The notes under the pieces are model-generated. The model made no database searches. It had not been told where the DNA came from and saw only the letters and a program-made list of their open reading frames with translations. From Actinomycetes bacterium (GTDB lineage: Bacteria; Actinomycetota; Acidimicrobiia; Acidimicrobiales; RAAP-2): DNA of 62,768 nt. Within the stretch, counting starts at the first letter, position 1. Each line of letters opens with the position of its first letter. The position numbers and the translations under genes are program-made. Shown in pieces: positions 51,644 through 61,149 of the stretch. The stretch lies in NCBI GenBank assembly GCA_021790675.1, contig JAJYGN010000011.1:1-62768 (forward strand), read 5' to 3'.

Positions 51644-52708
51644 TCACCCCGTGGCGAACACCCGCAGCGCCCGCCCCGCGTAGGGGCCATATCCGGTGTC
51701 GAGTTGCCAAGAGAACTTCGCCTCAGAGCTATGACGGACGCGGCCGATCGGCAGCTCCATGATGAACGTCTCGCTGTGACCTGGACGCACGGCGAGGGCC
51801 GCGTGACAATTCAGTTGATACGTGCGAGTAAACGTCTGCGAAGGAAACGTCAGTGGTGTGGTGAGGATCGATTCGCTGTAGTTGGGGCACGCGTGCCAGG
51901 TCATGGTCACGTGCGTCGGATTTGAGAGGGCGACCACGTAGCGCAAGGTCGTGGCGGAGTTGATGCTTGAGGTCACGTGCACTGTCGCCTCCAGCGACTG
52001 GGGGGTCCCCGGCGGGCTATTGAGCTGATCGGGCGTCGGAGCCCGAACGCCGAGCTGACTCTCGTCAAGGCCACACGCCACGTCGACGGTCACCTTCGCC
52101 CTCAACGACCCCCTCCCCTGCGGCAGGACGATCGTCACATTCTGGTACGTGTCAGAACGCTGGATGGCACGAATCCGAGCTTGCGACGGCTGATTCAACG
52201 CCGGACACGCGTCGCCAGTTCCCAGGAGCAGCTGACCGTGTTTTCCGGATGAGAGATTGGCGTCGACCAGGTTGCCAAAGTAGGTACCCGACTTGTGAAC
52301 GCTAATCGGGCCCGGCGCCCGAGTCGCGGTCGCGCCATAGAGATCCGGATAGCCACTGAGCCGGCACGTGGATCCGACGTTGGCGAGAATGATCGTCGTC
52401 ACGATATTGCTAAGGCCCGCCCCGCTCGGTCCCTTCGACGCGCGCAATTGACCAGCGACACACGGCGCGGCCGGCGCCAGCGTCGTCGTCGTGGTCGTCG
52501 TCGAGGTCGTCGTGACGGGAGCGAGGTCGACCCAAGGAATCATCGCGGCGGTCTTCACCTTCGCGCTCGTGCACGAACTGAGAGCCAGCCCCGCGGCGAA
52601 GAGCACGACGCCGCCGAGCACACGAAGTCCCGTCATCTGCGCCACCAGTCCACCCCTCATCCTGGACGACGGCGCCGCGGGCCTTCGAGACGACTTCTTC
52701 TCGATCAT
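51644..52708 (-). CDS. Lipoprotein with DUF4232 domain
   Basis: 354 residues. A hydrophobic signal (about 27-43) ends in the lipobox LALSSC (Cys46), so the mature protein should be membrane-anchored outside the cell. A Thr-rich linker (TTTSTTTTTTTLAP) leads to a DUF4232-type domain at about 80-210 (CVAGQLRASKGPSGAGLSNI, LANVGSTCRLSGYPDLYG), followed by a second beta-rich region with paired Cys. Function of the family is unknown. TAGATT stands 6 nt before the ATG, supporting this start and a leaderless message. Confidence 0.8.
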   Translation of the reverse strand: MIEKKSSRRPAAPSSRMRGGLVAQMTGLRVLGGVVLFAAGLALSSCTSAKVKTAAMIPWVDLAPVTTTSTTTTTTTLAPAAPCVAGQLRASKGPSGAGLSNIVTTIILANVGSTCRLSGYPDLYGATATRAPGPISVHKSGTYFGNLVDANLSSGKHGQLLLGTGDACPALNQPSQARIRAIQRSDTYQNVTIVLPQGRGSLRAKVTVDVACGLDESQLGVRAPTPDQLNSPPGTPQSLEATVHVTSSINSATTLRYVVALSNPTHVTMTWHACPNYSESILTTPLTFPSQTFTRTYQLNCHAALAVRPGHSETFIMELPIGRVRHSSEAKFSWQLDTGYGPYAGRALRVFATG

Positions 52709-53015
52709 GACCGGAATCTACTCACCGCAGAGCTTGGGAGGTTCGTCGCGGTCTCGCCCACGACGCACGCACTCGCAGCGCCACTCGTCTCTCATCCCGA
52801 GCCCTCAGGAGCCCTCGACCTTCCGCGATCGACAGCGTCTGGTCGCCCTCGTGCCAGCACCACGTCATGCTCCGGGGCTGAAGTGCTCGGCCGCGATGTT
52901 GACCAGCGACACGTCACCGAACTCGACGTCATTGCCGACGCCTGCGCGACCATGGACGAGCGTCGCGCCATCATGTCAATCCCGCGCATCGGCACTGTCA
53001 GCTGAGACGGAAACT
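52709..53015. other. Intergenic stretch without a convincing gene
   Basis: About 300 bp between the lipoprotein gene start and the GH130 stop. The only recognisable element is TAGATT on the minus strand at 52720-52715, 6 nt before the lipoprotein start. Open frames here are antisense-type run-ons. Confidence 0.6.
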
Positions 53016-54122
53016 CTAGAGTGTCGCGCCCGAGGGATCCTTCAAAGGTTGATGCGGGATGACCTCGGGCACGTCGAGGCGCGCCACGCCGATGTGAAAG
53101 TCGTTGACACCGTAATAGACGTCGTAGCGATGGGGCTCGTCGATGTCGGTACGCCGGTCGATCCCGGTCGGAAAGACGACGTTGGACGCCGTGGCGCGCG
53201 GACCGTTCGACGTCGGTGGCACGAGGATGGGCCGGTGGGACCGGTAGATCAGATCTTGGGGGTACTCGGCGGAGAGAACCATCACACCGGCGCGATAGGT
53301 CAGAAGGGACCGCCCATCGGACTCGATCTTCTCGCTCACGCCGTGGTAGATGAACAGCCAGCCGTGGCGCGTCATCACCGGCGGCGTGCCGCTACCGATC
53401 TTGAGGTTCTCCCACGGCGAGACCGGTGCGGCAAGTCGGTGATGCGAGGTGAAATGTCGCAGCTGGTGGGGATCCGTTCCCGAGAGCTCCATCGGGGTGT
53501 AGGAGATCCAAATGCTCTCGCGATGCAAATCAACGTCGCGGTCATCGTCGAATTCGACGGTCTCCTCGGGTCGTGTTCCGGGGAAGAGGGGGCGGTGCAG
53601 AATAGCGAACTCGTGTCGCCCGTCGGGGTTGGGCACCGCCTGGGGAAAGCTGGTGGCGTCCTTGTTATCGACGCCGTTGAACTCGATGCCCTCGTAGGGC
53701 TCGAACGTGGCCAGTCCGAGCCGGCGCCAGGTAAAGAGGTCGTCAGAGACCGCGAGCGCGATGCGCGGCCCATCGGGCGAAAACGCGGTGTAGGTCATCA
53801 GGTAGCACTGGAGGGGCTCGACGTACGTGACGCGCGGATCCTCGCAACCGCCCTCGCCGTTCGGGCGCAACTCGTAGGGCGCCTCCGGCTCGAGGGCCAC
53901 GCCCAGGCGCTCGACGCCCCGGGGATTGCCGTCGTCGTCGAAGAGGACCCGCATGATCCCAATACGAGAAAAGTTACCCTTGGCCACCATGCGGGGAAAG
54001 AGGTAGAGCTCGCCATCGGGTCCGCGCGCCGCGGCCGGGTTGAGGAGTCCCTCCACCTCATAATCGTTGTCGGCTTCGGGCGAGATGACGAGATCCAAGG
54101 GGTGCATCGTGAAGTGGCTCAC
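53016..54122 (-). CDS. GH130 family mannoside phosphorylase/hydrolase
   Basis: 368-residue five-bladed beta-propeller enzyme of GH130. Family landmarks: EGLLNPAAARGPDGELYLFP, GGCEDPRVTYVEPLQCYLMT (the catalytic Asp), EFNGVDNKDATSFPQ and HGWLFIYHGVSEK. Members mostly phosphorolyse beta-mannosides to mannose-1-phosphate; some are hydrolases, and the subgroup cannot be fixed here. The GTG at 54122 overlaps the HAD stop (GTGA). With the next two genes it forms a mannose-phosphate set. Confidence 0.87.
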   Translation of the reverse strand: MSHFTMHPLDLVISPEADNDYEVEGLLNPAAARGPDGELYLFPRMVAKGNFSRIGIMRVLFDDDGNPRGVERLGVALEPEAPYELRPNGEGGCEDPRVTYVEPLQCYLMTYTAFSPDGPRIALAVSDDLFTWRRLGLATFEPYEGIEFNGVDNKDATSFPQAVPNPDGRHEFAILHRPLFPGTRPEETVEFDDDRDVDLHRESIWISYTPMELSGTDPHQLRHFTSHHRLAAPVSPWENLKIGSGTPPVMTRHGWLFIYHGVSEKIESDGRSLLTYRAGVMVLSAEYPQDLIYRSHRPILVPPTSNGPRATASNVVFPTGIDRRTDIDEPHRYDVYYGVNDFHIGVARLDVPEVIPHQPLKDPSGATL

Positions 54123-54901
54123 GTTGGCCTCCCGGGTGAGACGATCTGGGTGGTGCCGTCGCCGAGGCAGGCAATCACCGTCTGGATCACCCGCGCGGTC
54201 TCGCGCGGATCGCGCACCAGTATCGAGTCGACGCCGGCCTCTTGGGCCGGATAGTCGTTGCCGCCATCGAAGATCGCGTCGCCGGCGAAGAGCATCTCGG
54301 CCACGGGGATGCCCAGGTGGTCGACGAGCTTCCTGATTCCGTAAGCCTTGTCGATGCCGGGCTTGGTCACGTCGATCGATGTGGTCCCACCCATGTTGAT
54401 CGCAAATCCGGGCAGCAACGGCTCGAGGATCGCGATGATCGAGCGGCGCTTGGAAAAGTCCGGGTCCCAGTCGCGTTTGACCTCCAGGGGGGCCTCCTGG
54501 CCGAGCACCGAGAGAGTGATCTGACTGCCACGGTCCTCAATCGCCTCGCCCCAGACGCGTTCGACCGTGATGCCGGACTCCTCGAGTGCCGCGGTGAGAC
54601 TCGCGATGATCGTGTTGCGTTCCTCGGAACTGAGATCTTCGGAGTACACCTTGGTCCACTCGCCGTCAAAGTGGAAGAACTGCGTGCCGCAGGTGGGCAG
54701 CAGGAAGAGGTTCTCGAAACCCTCGGCGTGTGGCAGCGATCCGAGTAACTGGGTCTCGAACTGCGCCCAACTCCCCCCGGAAATGACCGCCACCTTCATA
54801 ACGCCGAGCAGCTCGATAAGAAGGTCCGCCATGTCCGGCGACAAAGGTGACTTGCTCTCGGCGAGGGTCCCGTCAAGGTCGAAGACGAAGAGCTTCTTCA
54901 C
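54119..54901 (-). CDS. HAD-IIB family phosphomannomutase-like protein
   Basis: 260 residues. HAD motif I FVFDLDGTLAES (Asp8, Asp10), motif II VISGG, a C2B cap with EDRGSQITLSVLGQEAP and KRRSIIAIL, then GGTTSIDVTKPGIDKAYGIR and motif III FAGDAIFDGGNDYP. The cap and SIDV-x3-G-x-DKAYG layout recalls eukaryotic-type alpha-phosphomannomutases rather than trehalose phosphatase. Conversion of mannose-1-phosphate to mannose-6-phosphate is inferred from this and from its GH130 and PMI neighbours. Phosphatase activity is the alternative. Confidence 0.8.
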   Translation of the reverse strand: MKKLFVFDLDGTLAESKSPLSPDMADLLIELLGVMKVAVISGGSWAQFETQLLGSLPHAEGFENLFLLPTCGTQFFHFDGEWTKVYSEDLSSEERNTIIASLTAALEESGITVERVWGEAIEDRGSQITLSVLGQEAPLEVKRDWDPDFSKRRSIIAILEPLLPGFAINMGGTTSIDVTKPGIDKAYGIRKLVDHLGIPVAEMLFAGDAIFDGGNDYPAQEAGVDSILVRDPRETARVIQTVIACLGDGTTQIVSPGRPT

Positions 54902-54949
54902 GCGTAACCCACGAGTCGGCTCGTCGCACCCGCCCGCACCCTGGCGCGA

Positions 54950-55318
54950 CTACGCGCGTCCATAGTCGTCCTCCAAACGGACGATGTCATCCTCACCGAA
55001 GTAGATTCCGGTTTGAACTTCGATGAACTCGACCGACGACTCGCCGTGGTTTTCGCAACGGTGCGCCTGGCCGATACCGATATCCAGGCTCTGGCCTGGC
55101 GAGAGCTCGTAGGTCACCCCGTCGAGAATGGCCGTCGCAGTGCCGCTGACGATGAACCAGTGTTCGGCGCGCTTCTCGTGTCGCTGATAGCTCAGGCGCT
55201 GACCCGGTACCACGATGATCTGCTTGACCTTGTAGTCGGGAGCCGTGTCGTCGAGCACTGTGTAACTTCCCCACGGGCGAGTGTCTCGTTCACGGCCAAA
55301 GCTGTCCATCGTGGTCAT
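54950..55318 (-). CDS. Mannose-6-phosphate isomerase, type II cupin domain
   Basis: 122-residue cupin matching the PMI domain of bifunctional ManC enzymes, without the guanylyltransferase half: RPWGSYTVLDD, VVPGQRLSYQRHEKRAEHWF (metal His), DIGIGQAHRCENHG and the ending EVQTGIYFGEDDIVRLEDDY. It should interconvert mannose-6-phosphate and fructose-6-phosphate. The ATG at 55318 has AGAAGG 6 nt upstream; a longer frame adds five residues. It heads the three-gene operon, 48 bp before the HAD gene. Confidence 0.88.
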   Translation of the reverse strand: MTTMDSFGRERDTRPWGSYTVLDDTAPDYKVKQIIVVPGQRLSYQRHEKRAEHWFIVSGTATAILDGVTYELSPGQSLDIGIGQAHRCENHGESSVEFIEVQTGIYFGEDDIVRLEDDYGRA

Positions 55319-56601
55319 AACGCCTTCTTTCACGCGTGCTCGGGACCCGCACCGGGATCTCCGAGTGAGATTCGTCCTCGGGATAGGCCTATCCCCACCC
55401 TAGGGAGAGTCCCCCTCGAATGGGCCAGCGGGCGACTCGCGCGCGTCCGATGCGCGGTGATCTGCACGAATTCACCGTCCTCGTGCGCTGCAAGTAGCAC
55501 CGTCCGCACGAGTTCCCCGCTGTCACCGCGAGAACGGTCGAGATCTCAGGACGTCTCGCCCGCGTCGGGCTGCCCTTTGCGGCGGCGCCTCCTCAATCGA
55601 ATTACTTGACGAGGATCATGGAGTCTCTCCAGAGTCGATCACCAAGGGCATCATTACCGAATCAACACACTGCGGAATGGACCAGGCCTTTGGTCGGCTC
55701 CGTACTCACTCGCGCAACCACAACGAAGGCCTCACGAAAGTCGCCACCGCCATCGTCGCCGGGACACTCAGTTCGAATGACTTAGACGAGCCGAAGTAGT
55801 GGCCTTCGTCGTTCGAGAAAGCTGCTGTCCCGCAGAACTCTGAATGGTGACTTGAACGAGAATTGAAGCTGTGACCCTTGCGTGCCACCCCGCCATCGGC
55901 GATTTTCAACATTCCGGTTAGTGGCAGTCTGGGCCATTTGCAAGGAAGCCAATTCAGCCGATTTTACGGAAATTCTCTCCGATTCATCAGAATCCTGACA
56001 CTTCTGCTGACGTGATTGACGACGTTGAATCCACTCCGTGGACAGCCAGCCTTCACGGTGCCAGATTCGCGTGGTGAGTTTCTTCGACGATCTGGAACCA
56101 CCGGATGTTGGCTCTCGCGAGCCGGAGCCACGACACGAAAGACGTTGCCCGCCTGGTGACGCGAAGCGAGTGTGTGATGTGTGACGGCTATCTCCGCCTC
56201 CAACGAGCACGGTCGAGTGCGGCCCGTGCCTTTCGTGCGGCGCTCGAACTGCGCGAGCTTCGCGGGGGCCGCATTCGAGAGCGGTGGCCGCGGCTGAACT
56301 GTCAGGTCGGGATGCGACGTACGTGCACGACGAGATGCTCTTGCGGCTGCACGGGTCGCCACGACCTATGAGTTCGCCTAACTCGCGTGCGTCATGCGCG
56401 AACTGCCTCGCCGAGCGCACTCCCCCAGTGGCATCGCTCTAGAAACGGGCTAGGTCACGTCCCAGATTCGGCCGAATGCTTGAGAAGTGCGACGTGGCGC
56501 TCTGCGGGCGCGACCCAGGACTTCGCAAGGGCTCTCGAGGCGCGATCCGTTGAAGCTTCTCGGCTTGGTCCGACGGCGCGGGCCGCGCTGAGCAATTGAG
56601 G
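55319..56601. other. Gene-poor, decayed-looking region
   Basis: Nearly 1.3 kb with no credible intact gene. One plus-strand frame of about 68 codons ends at 55800 (RNHNEGLTKVATAIVAGTLS) but has no clear start. At about 55840-55960 short motifs resemble the non-coding ends of IS21-type elements, with stops in all frames. I interpret the stretch as debris of former genes or insertion elements; no repeat ends were found. Confidence 0.4.
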
Positions 56602-58821
56602 TCACGACAATTTGGCGAGGGCCTCGTTGAACGTGCGAGACGGACGCATCACTGCGCTCACCCGAGCGGGATCGGGGTTGAAGTAGCCGCCGAGGTCCAC
56701 CGGGTGGCCCTGCACCGCCAACAACTCGGCCACGATGGTCGACTCGCTATTCAAGAGCTCCTCGGCCAGTGCGGTGAAGCGACCGGCGAGATCCAGGTCA
56801 TCGGTCTGGCTCGCGAGTTCCTGGGCCCAGTAGAGGGCGAGGTAGAAGTGGCCGCCGCGGTTGTCGAGAGTACCGAGCTTGCGCCCCGGGGAGCGATCCT
56901 CTTCCAAATACCGCCCAGTCGCCCGGTCCAAGGTATCGGCGAGCACTTGCGCGCGAGCGTTGCCGGTGTACTGGGCGACGTACTCGAAGCTCACCGCCAG
57001 GGCGAGGAACTCGCCCAGGCTGTCCCAGCGCAGGTAGTTCTCCTCCTCGAGCTGCTGGACGTGCTTCGGGGCCGAGCCCGCCGAGCCCGTCTCGAACAGT
57101 CCACCGCCGTTCAAGAGGGGAACGATCGAGAGCATCTTGGCGCTGGTGCCGAGTTCAATGATCGGGAACAGGTCCGTGAGGTAGTCGCGCAGGACGTTGC
57201 CCGTGACCGAGATCGTGTTCTGGCCCCGGCGGATGCGCTGGAGGCAAAACGCGATCGCCGCGGTGGGGGCCATGATCTCCACGGTGAGGCCTGAGAGGTC
57301 GTACTCGGTCAGGTAGTCGCGCACCTTGGTGATGAGGTTGGCGTCGTGGGCGCGCTGCTCATCCAGCCAGAACACGGCGGGGTCTCCGGTGGCGCGAGCA
57401 CGCGACACGGCCAACTTCACCCAATTGCGGATGGGAATATCCTTGGCCTGGCACATCCGGAAGATGTCACCCTGGTGCACTCTGATCTCGAAGACGGCGT
57501 CGCCGGCGTCGTTGGTCACCCGCACCGTGCCGTCACGGGGGATCTCGAAGGTCTTGTCGTGACTGCCGTACTCTTCGGCCGCCTGGGCCATCAGGCCCAC
57601 GTTGGACACCGAGCCCACCGTGGCCGGGTCGAACGCACCGTGGGCGCGACAATCATCGATCGCGACCTGGTAGATGTCGGCGTAGCTGGCGTCCGGAATG
57701 ACGGCCAACGTGTCCGCCTCCTCCCCGTCGGGCCCCCACATGTGACCCGCGTTACGGATCATCGCGGCCATCGAGGCGTCGACGATCACGTCGTTGGGCG
57801 TGTGCAGGTTGGTGATGCCCCGGGCCGAGTCCACCATCGCCAGGCGCGGGCCCTCCTTGAGCTCGGCCGCAAAGGACGCGGCGATCTGTGGGCCGTCGGC
57901 GAGCTCTGAAAGTCCGCTGAGGATCGCCCCGAGGCCGTCGTTGGCGTTGAGCCCGGCCGCCGCGAGGACGTCTCCGTAGGCAGCGAAGGTCTGGGGAAAG
58001 AACGCTCGTACGGCGCAGCCGAAGAGGATCGGGTCGGCCACCTTCATCATCGTGGCCTTGACGTGAAAAGAGAACAGGACGTCCTCGGCCTTGGCGCGCG
58101 CGATTTGGGCGCTTAGAAACTCGCGAAGAGCGCTCACCTCCATCACCGTGGCGTCGATGACCTCGCCGTCTAAGACGGGAAGTGGAGCCCGCAGAGCGGT
58201 GCTCGTGCCGTCCTCGCCGGTCAGCTCGATCGTGAGCGAACCCGCACCCTTCATGACGGCGGACTTCTCGTTCGCGAAGAAGTCGCCGCCAGCCATGTGA
58301 GCGACGTTCGTCTTCGAGTTCGGACTCCACACGCCCATCTTGTGCGGGTGCGCGCGCGCGTACTGCTTCACAGAGGCCGGCGCGCGACGGTCCGAGTTGC
58401 CCTGGCGCAGCACGGGATTCACGGCACTGCCCAAGACCTTCTTGTAGCGCGCCAGCGCGTCGCGCTCTTCTTCAGTCTTCGCCTCATCGGGCACGTCAGG
58501 CAGCGCGTATCCCTGGGACTGGAGTTCCGCAACGGCGAGTCGCAGCTGGGGCGTCGTTGCCGAGATGTTCGGCAGCTTGATGATGTTCGCGCCGGGCCGA
58601 GTAACCTCAACGCCCAGTTCGGCCAGATCGTCGCTCTTGCGCTGGTCTGGCTTCAACTGGTCTGAGAATGCCGCGAGGATCCGACCGGCCAGCGAGATGT
58701 CGCGTGACTGCACCGGAACACCGGCCTGGGATGCGTAGGCGTGAACGATCGGTAGCAAAGAGTATTCGGCCAGCGCGGGCGCCTCGTCCGTGTGGGTGTA
58801 GATGATCGTTGAATCCGGCAC
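56602..58821 (-). CDS. icd: Isocitrate dehydrogenase, NADP-dependent, monomeric type
   Basis: TCA-cycle enzyme, 739 residues from the GTG at 58821, exactly the size of monomeric IDH (about 740). Landmarks: [28 protein letters not shown]-type [69 protein letters not shown], and [20 protein letters not shown]. The GTG is preceded by a long AGAAGGTGGAAAG ribosome-binding site; an in-frame ATG at 58848 would add nine residues. No neighbour in the same pathway. Confidence 0.95.
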   Translation of the reverse strand: MPDSTIIYTHTDEAPALAEYSLLPIVHAYASQAGVPVQSRDISLAGRILAAFSDQLKPDQRKSDDLAELGVEVTRPGANIIKLPNISATTPQLRLAVAELQSQGYALPDVPDEAKTEEERDALARYKKVLGSAVNPVLRQGNSDRRAPASVKQYARAHPHKMGVWSPNSKTNVAHMAGGDFFANEKSAVMKGAGSLTIELTGEDGTSTALRAPLPVLDGEVIDATVMEVSALREFLSAQIARAKAEDVLFSFHVKATMMKVADPILFGCAVRAFFPQTFAAYGDVLAAAGLNANDGLGAILSGLSELADGPQIAASFAAELKEGPRLAMVDSARGITNLHTPNDVIVDASMAAMIRNAGHMWGPDGEEADTLAVIPDASYADIYQVAIDDCRAHGAFDPATVGSVSNVGLMAQAAEEYGSHDKTFEIPRDGTVRVTNDAGDAVFEIRVHQGDIFRMCQAKDIPIRNWVKLAVSRARATGDPAVFWLDEQRAHDANLITKVRDYLTEYDLSGLTVEIMAPTAAIAFCLQRIRRGQNTISVTGNVLRDYLTDLFPIIELGTSAKMLSIVPLLNGGGLFETGSAGSAPKHVQQLEEENYLRWDSLGEFLALAVSFEYVAQYTGNARAQVLADTLDRATGRYLEEDRSPGRKLGTLDNRGGHFYLALYWAQELASQTDDLDLAGRFTALAEELLNSESTIVAELLAVQGHPVDLGGYFNPDPARVSAVMRPSRTFNEALAKLS

Positions 58822-59351
58822 AGTCTTTCCACCTTCTTCCGAAGTCATGAATCCAACCAACGATAGAGCCTGGTACATACCCCTCCGGTCGGACCAAGGT
58901 CCCAAGGTCTCCAGCTAATGGGCGTTGCTGATCTACTTTCAGACCCGCGAAAGCGACTCGGCTGCGTCGCGCATCGCTCGCGGGGCATGACCCACCCGAG
59001 AGTGGGTCTGCCCGGAGTCCGCAACCTGGGCGGTGACGCCGACTCAGGACCACCCGCATCCGCCGGAAACGGTGCCCACGAGTCCCTGGGCCGTCATCCG
59101 CAGTTCAATGGTGCTGCCGATCAATGGTGCTGCCGAAACCGCCCTGAAGTCCGAGAAGGTTGCCGTTGCGAAGCCGGGCCCCTGTTACAAGAACTTCAAG
59201 CAGACCACCGTGATGCTCGTAGTCGGGCCCCTGCGTCTCGACCGTGCGGACTTTAAGACGATGCATGGCGAGGTCTTTCGCGCGCTTCTCGATGGTAGCG
59301 GCCAGTTTGCGCCGCCGCAGTCGCAGCGCGACCCAATTGGTCGGTCCGGAC
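58822..59351. other. Stretch with a possibly broken ORF and a 16-bp tandem duplication
   Basis: No intact gene. A plus-strand frame from ATG 58987 reaches NGAA at the first copy of TCAATGGTGCTGCCGA (59105-59120). The second copy (59121-59136) reads NGAA again in another frame, which continues open past 59300. A 16-bp duplication would cause exactly this frame change. Confidence 0.35.
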
Positions 59352-59750
59352 TCAGGACGCGACGCTCATCTTCGTCGGTCGTGAGGCGGCTATCACGAGC
59401 AATCCGACAACGCCCACGGACGCCAGTCCCCAAAAGTGACCGAACAGTGAATAGGCAATCAGTAGCGAGCCAACGATGACGCACACGCGTCCTCGACGGC
59501 GGTTGTGGCGACGCTCGCGCACTTCACTGTCAAGGGCCGCAAGAAAGAATGCGATCGCCACGACAATCACCGAATAGACCACGAAAAGGCTGTTTCGTTG
59601 ATAGAGCGTGAGTGCGGGCGGATTCGCGATGCCCCTGATTCCCGCCGGCTCGTTGATGTGATAGGCGCAGGCGACCCATAGCCAGAGAAGTGCATACCCG
59701 GCCGCTGCGGCCAAGGTCCACCGGCGCGCGAGAACTCTCATCTCCTCCAT
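59352..59750 (-). CDS. Small four-helix membrane protein, unknown
   Basis: 132 residues, four hydrophobic segments (about 12-30, 53-73, 88-104, 108-123) with a basic loop between the second and third (RERRHNRRRGR). No family recognised. The start is the ATG at 59750; a second ATG at 59741 would use GGAGG from the first codons as ribosome-binding site. It stands alone at the border between the ordinary high-GC genome and the lower-GC right end. Confidence 0.65.
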   Translation of the reverse strand: MEEMRVLARRWTLAAAAGYALLWLWVACAYHINEPAGIRGIANPPALTLYQRNSLFVVYSVIVVAIAFFLAALDSEVRERRHNRRRGRVCVIVGSLLIAYSLFGHFWGLASVGVVGLLVIAASRPTKMSVAS

Positions 59751-60121
59751 CGTGCCAGAGCAACGGGTCGGCGCGCGGACACGTAAATCTCCATAAGGAG
59801 TTCATCTTCACGCAGTGACGCGGCAATTCGGACAACAGAAATGCACACCACTTGAACTTCGACCTAGCAAGATCAAGCGAGTGACGACGTGCACTTCCGA
59901 CCCCTTGCGTGTCATGACGCTAAGCAGCGTCCATCAAGGTCTCGCTAAGCATCAAATCCAATGAATTTCAAGGTCTCGGAAGCGTCACCCATCCTATGAA
60001 GTCTGAGTTGGTGTCGGTACGTTGCTGACGCCGTTGCTGACATTATCTCACCGAGACGTACACAATCTCCATTTGGGAACGACATCGATGATGTTCGGGC
60101 GAGGAAGGACGGGCACACTGC
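59751..60121. other. AT-richer intergenic stretch
   Basis: About 370 bp with no open frame that looks coding. A short direct repeat GTTGCTGAC occurs twice near 60023-60045. It marks the drop in GC that continues through the next three genes. Confidence 0.5.
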
Positions 60122-60622
60122 TTAGCCTCCAAATGGCTTCGTGGATTTCACGTTTCCGTGGACGAATTCGAACGAGCGTGCAAGTTCATTCTTAAGTCTC
60201 TTTCGTTCAGATTTCGGAGGGCGGTCCGAGTTCTCTGCTTCTGACCCATGAGGCCAATCAATGGAAGAGTGAGCGCAATCGATGGGGTGACTGCCTTCGG
60301 GCGAATGGTAGACGTTCATTCCAATGCCACGAGCTACTCCGACCTGAATCTGGCCCACCAGTGTGTAGTTCGAGTCGTCGCCTAAGACGGCGCTGACTTC
60401 GAGTCCGTCTCTCTCAATGTGCTCGCGCCAAGAGGTTGAAAGGCCAGCCCTGCCCTTCTCCATGTTGATCGCCCGGTCGCTCATCGGATGTGGAATCGGC
60501 CGATCACCTTCCCAAGTCAAATGGTTCGGGTCGTCGATGAACCTGCGACAAAGACCATGATTATCTGGTAGATGCGGCGCGGTTTCTCCACACGAAATTC
60601 GTTCCTCCCCTTCCATCGCCAC
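60122..60622 (-). CDS. Unknown protein, third gene of TIGR04255 operon
   Basis: 166 residues, no recognised family, no membrane segment or signal peptide. The first half has many Pro/Asp/His/Trp residues (HLPDNHGLCRRFIDDPNHLT), the middle reads SWREHIERDGLEVSAVLGDD, and the tail is charged (PKSERKRLKNELARSFEF). The GTG start overlaps the previous stop by one base (TAGTG); an internal ATG at 60616 is possible. Coupled to the two genes upstream. Codon use is clearly less GC-rich than in the rest of the window, suggesting acquisition with them. Confidence 0.65.
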   Translation of the reverse strand: MAMEGEERISCGETAPHLPDNHGLCRRFIDDPNHLTWEGDRPIPHPMSDRAINMEKGRAGLSTSWREHIERDGLEVSAVLGDDSNYTLVGQIQVGVARGIGMNVYHSPEGSHPIDCAHSSIDWPHGSEAENSDRPPKSERKRLKNELARSFEFVHGNVKSTKPFGG

Positions 60623-61149
60623 TAGCCAACAGATATCTCATCGAGAAGCTTGGAAAACTGCTGTCTATGTTCGCTGAGGGGGCCCGACAATTCAAACGCA
60701 TCGTGCCGCCTATACGCCCACAAAGTCGCTGAAAACTCATCAATCTCAAATTCCACGTCCCAACCGGCACGATGCCACACAAAAACCACGGAGCCATACT
60801 CTGACGGAACAACCGAAGGAGTGGGGGTATTGAACTTAAGTGTGTCGAGAACAACGTTTCTTGCGCGATCAATAGCGGCGGTTGATGGCAGCTGCAAATC
60901 CGTGAAACTAAATGCGCCACGATCCAATTCGGAGAGCCGTGTTATGACGTATTCGGTCCACCTCGCAACAAACTGATGGTCAGAAGTACCCACTACATCA
61001 GAGACTGACCGTCTACGTTCTTCGAGTGTCGAAACTGGTGCTGGCTGAGGTTGAGATTCGAGAGTCCTATTGAGCGCAGGGCTGAAGAAACTTGTGGCTG
61101 CGATCGTGAAGACTATGACAGGCCGAAAAACCCAGTCGCCTTCGCTCAT
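60622..61149 (-). CDS. Unknown protein, second gene of TIGR04255 operon
   Basis: 175 residues from the ATG at 61149 (MSEGDWVFRP). A moderately hydrophobic stretch near residues 9-24 (VIVFTIAATSFFSPA) could be a membrane segment or a buried strand. The C-terminal half contains VFVWHRAGWDVEFEIDEFSA, a beta-rich pattern ending in SKLLDEISVG. No family name can be given. The ATG overlaps the stop of the TIGR04255 gene (ATGA), so the two products are probably made together. Confidence 0.68.
   Translation of the reverse strand: MSEGDWVFRPVIVFTIAATSFFSPALNRTLESQPQPAPVSTLEERRRSVSDVVGTSDHQFVARWTEYVITRLSELDRGAFSFTDLQLPSTAAIDRARNVVLDTLKFNTPTPSVVPSEYGSVVFVWHRAGWDVEFEIDEFSATLWAYRRHDAFELSGPLSEHRQQFSKLLDEISVG

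Noticed and set aside
52491..54254. 587-codon plus-strand open frame
   Set aside because: It runs antisense to the GH130 and lipoprotein genes, has no recognisable domain, and is the usual GC-rich shadow frame.
55597..55800. Small plus-strand protein ending EGLTKVATAIVAGTLS
   Set aside because: Plausible codon use but no start codon or ribosome-binding site and no recognised family; kept only as a fragment in the decayed region.
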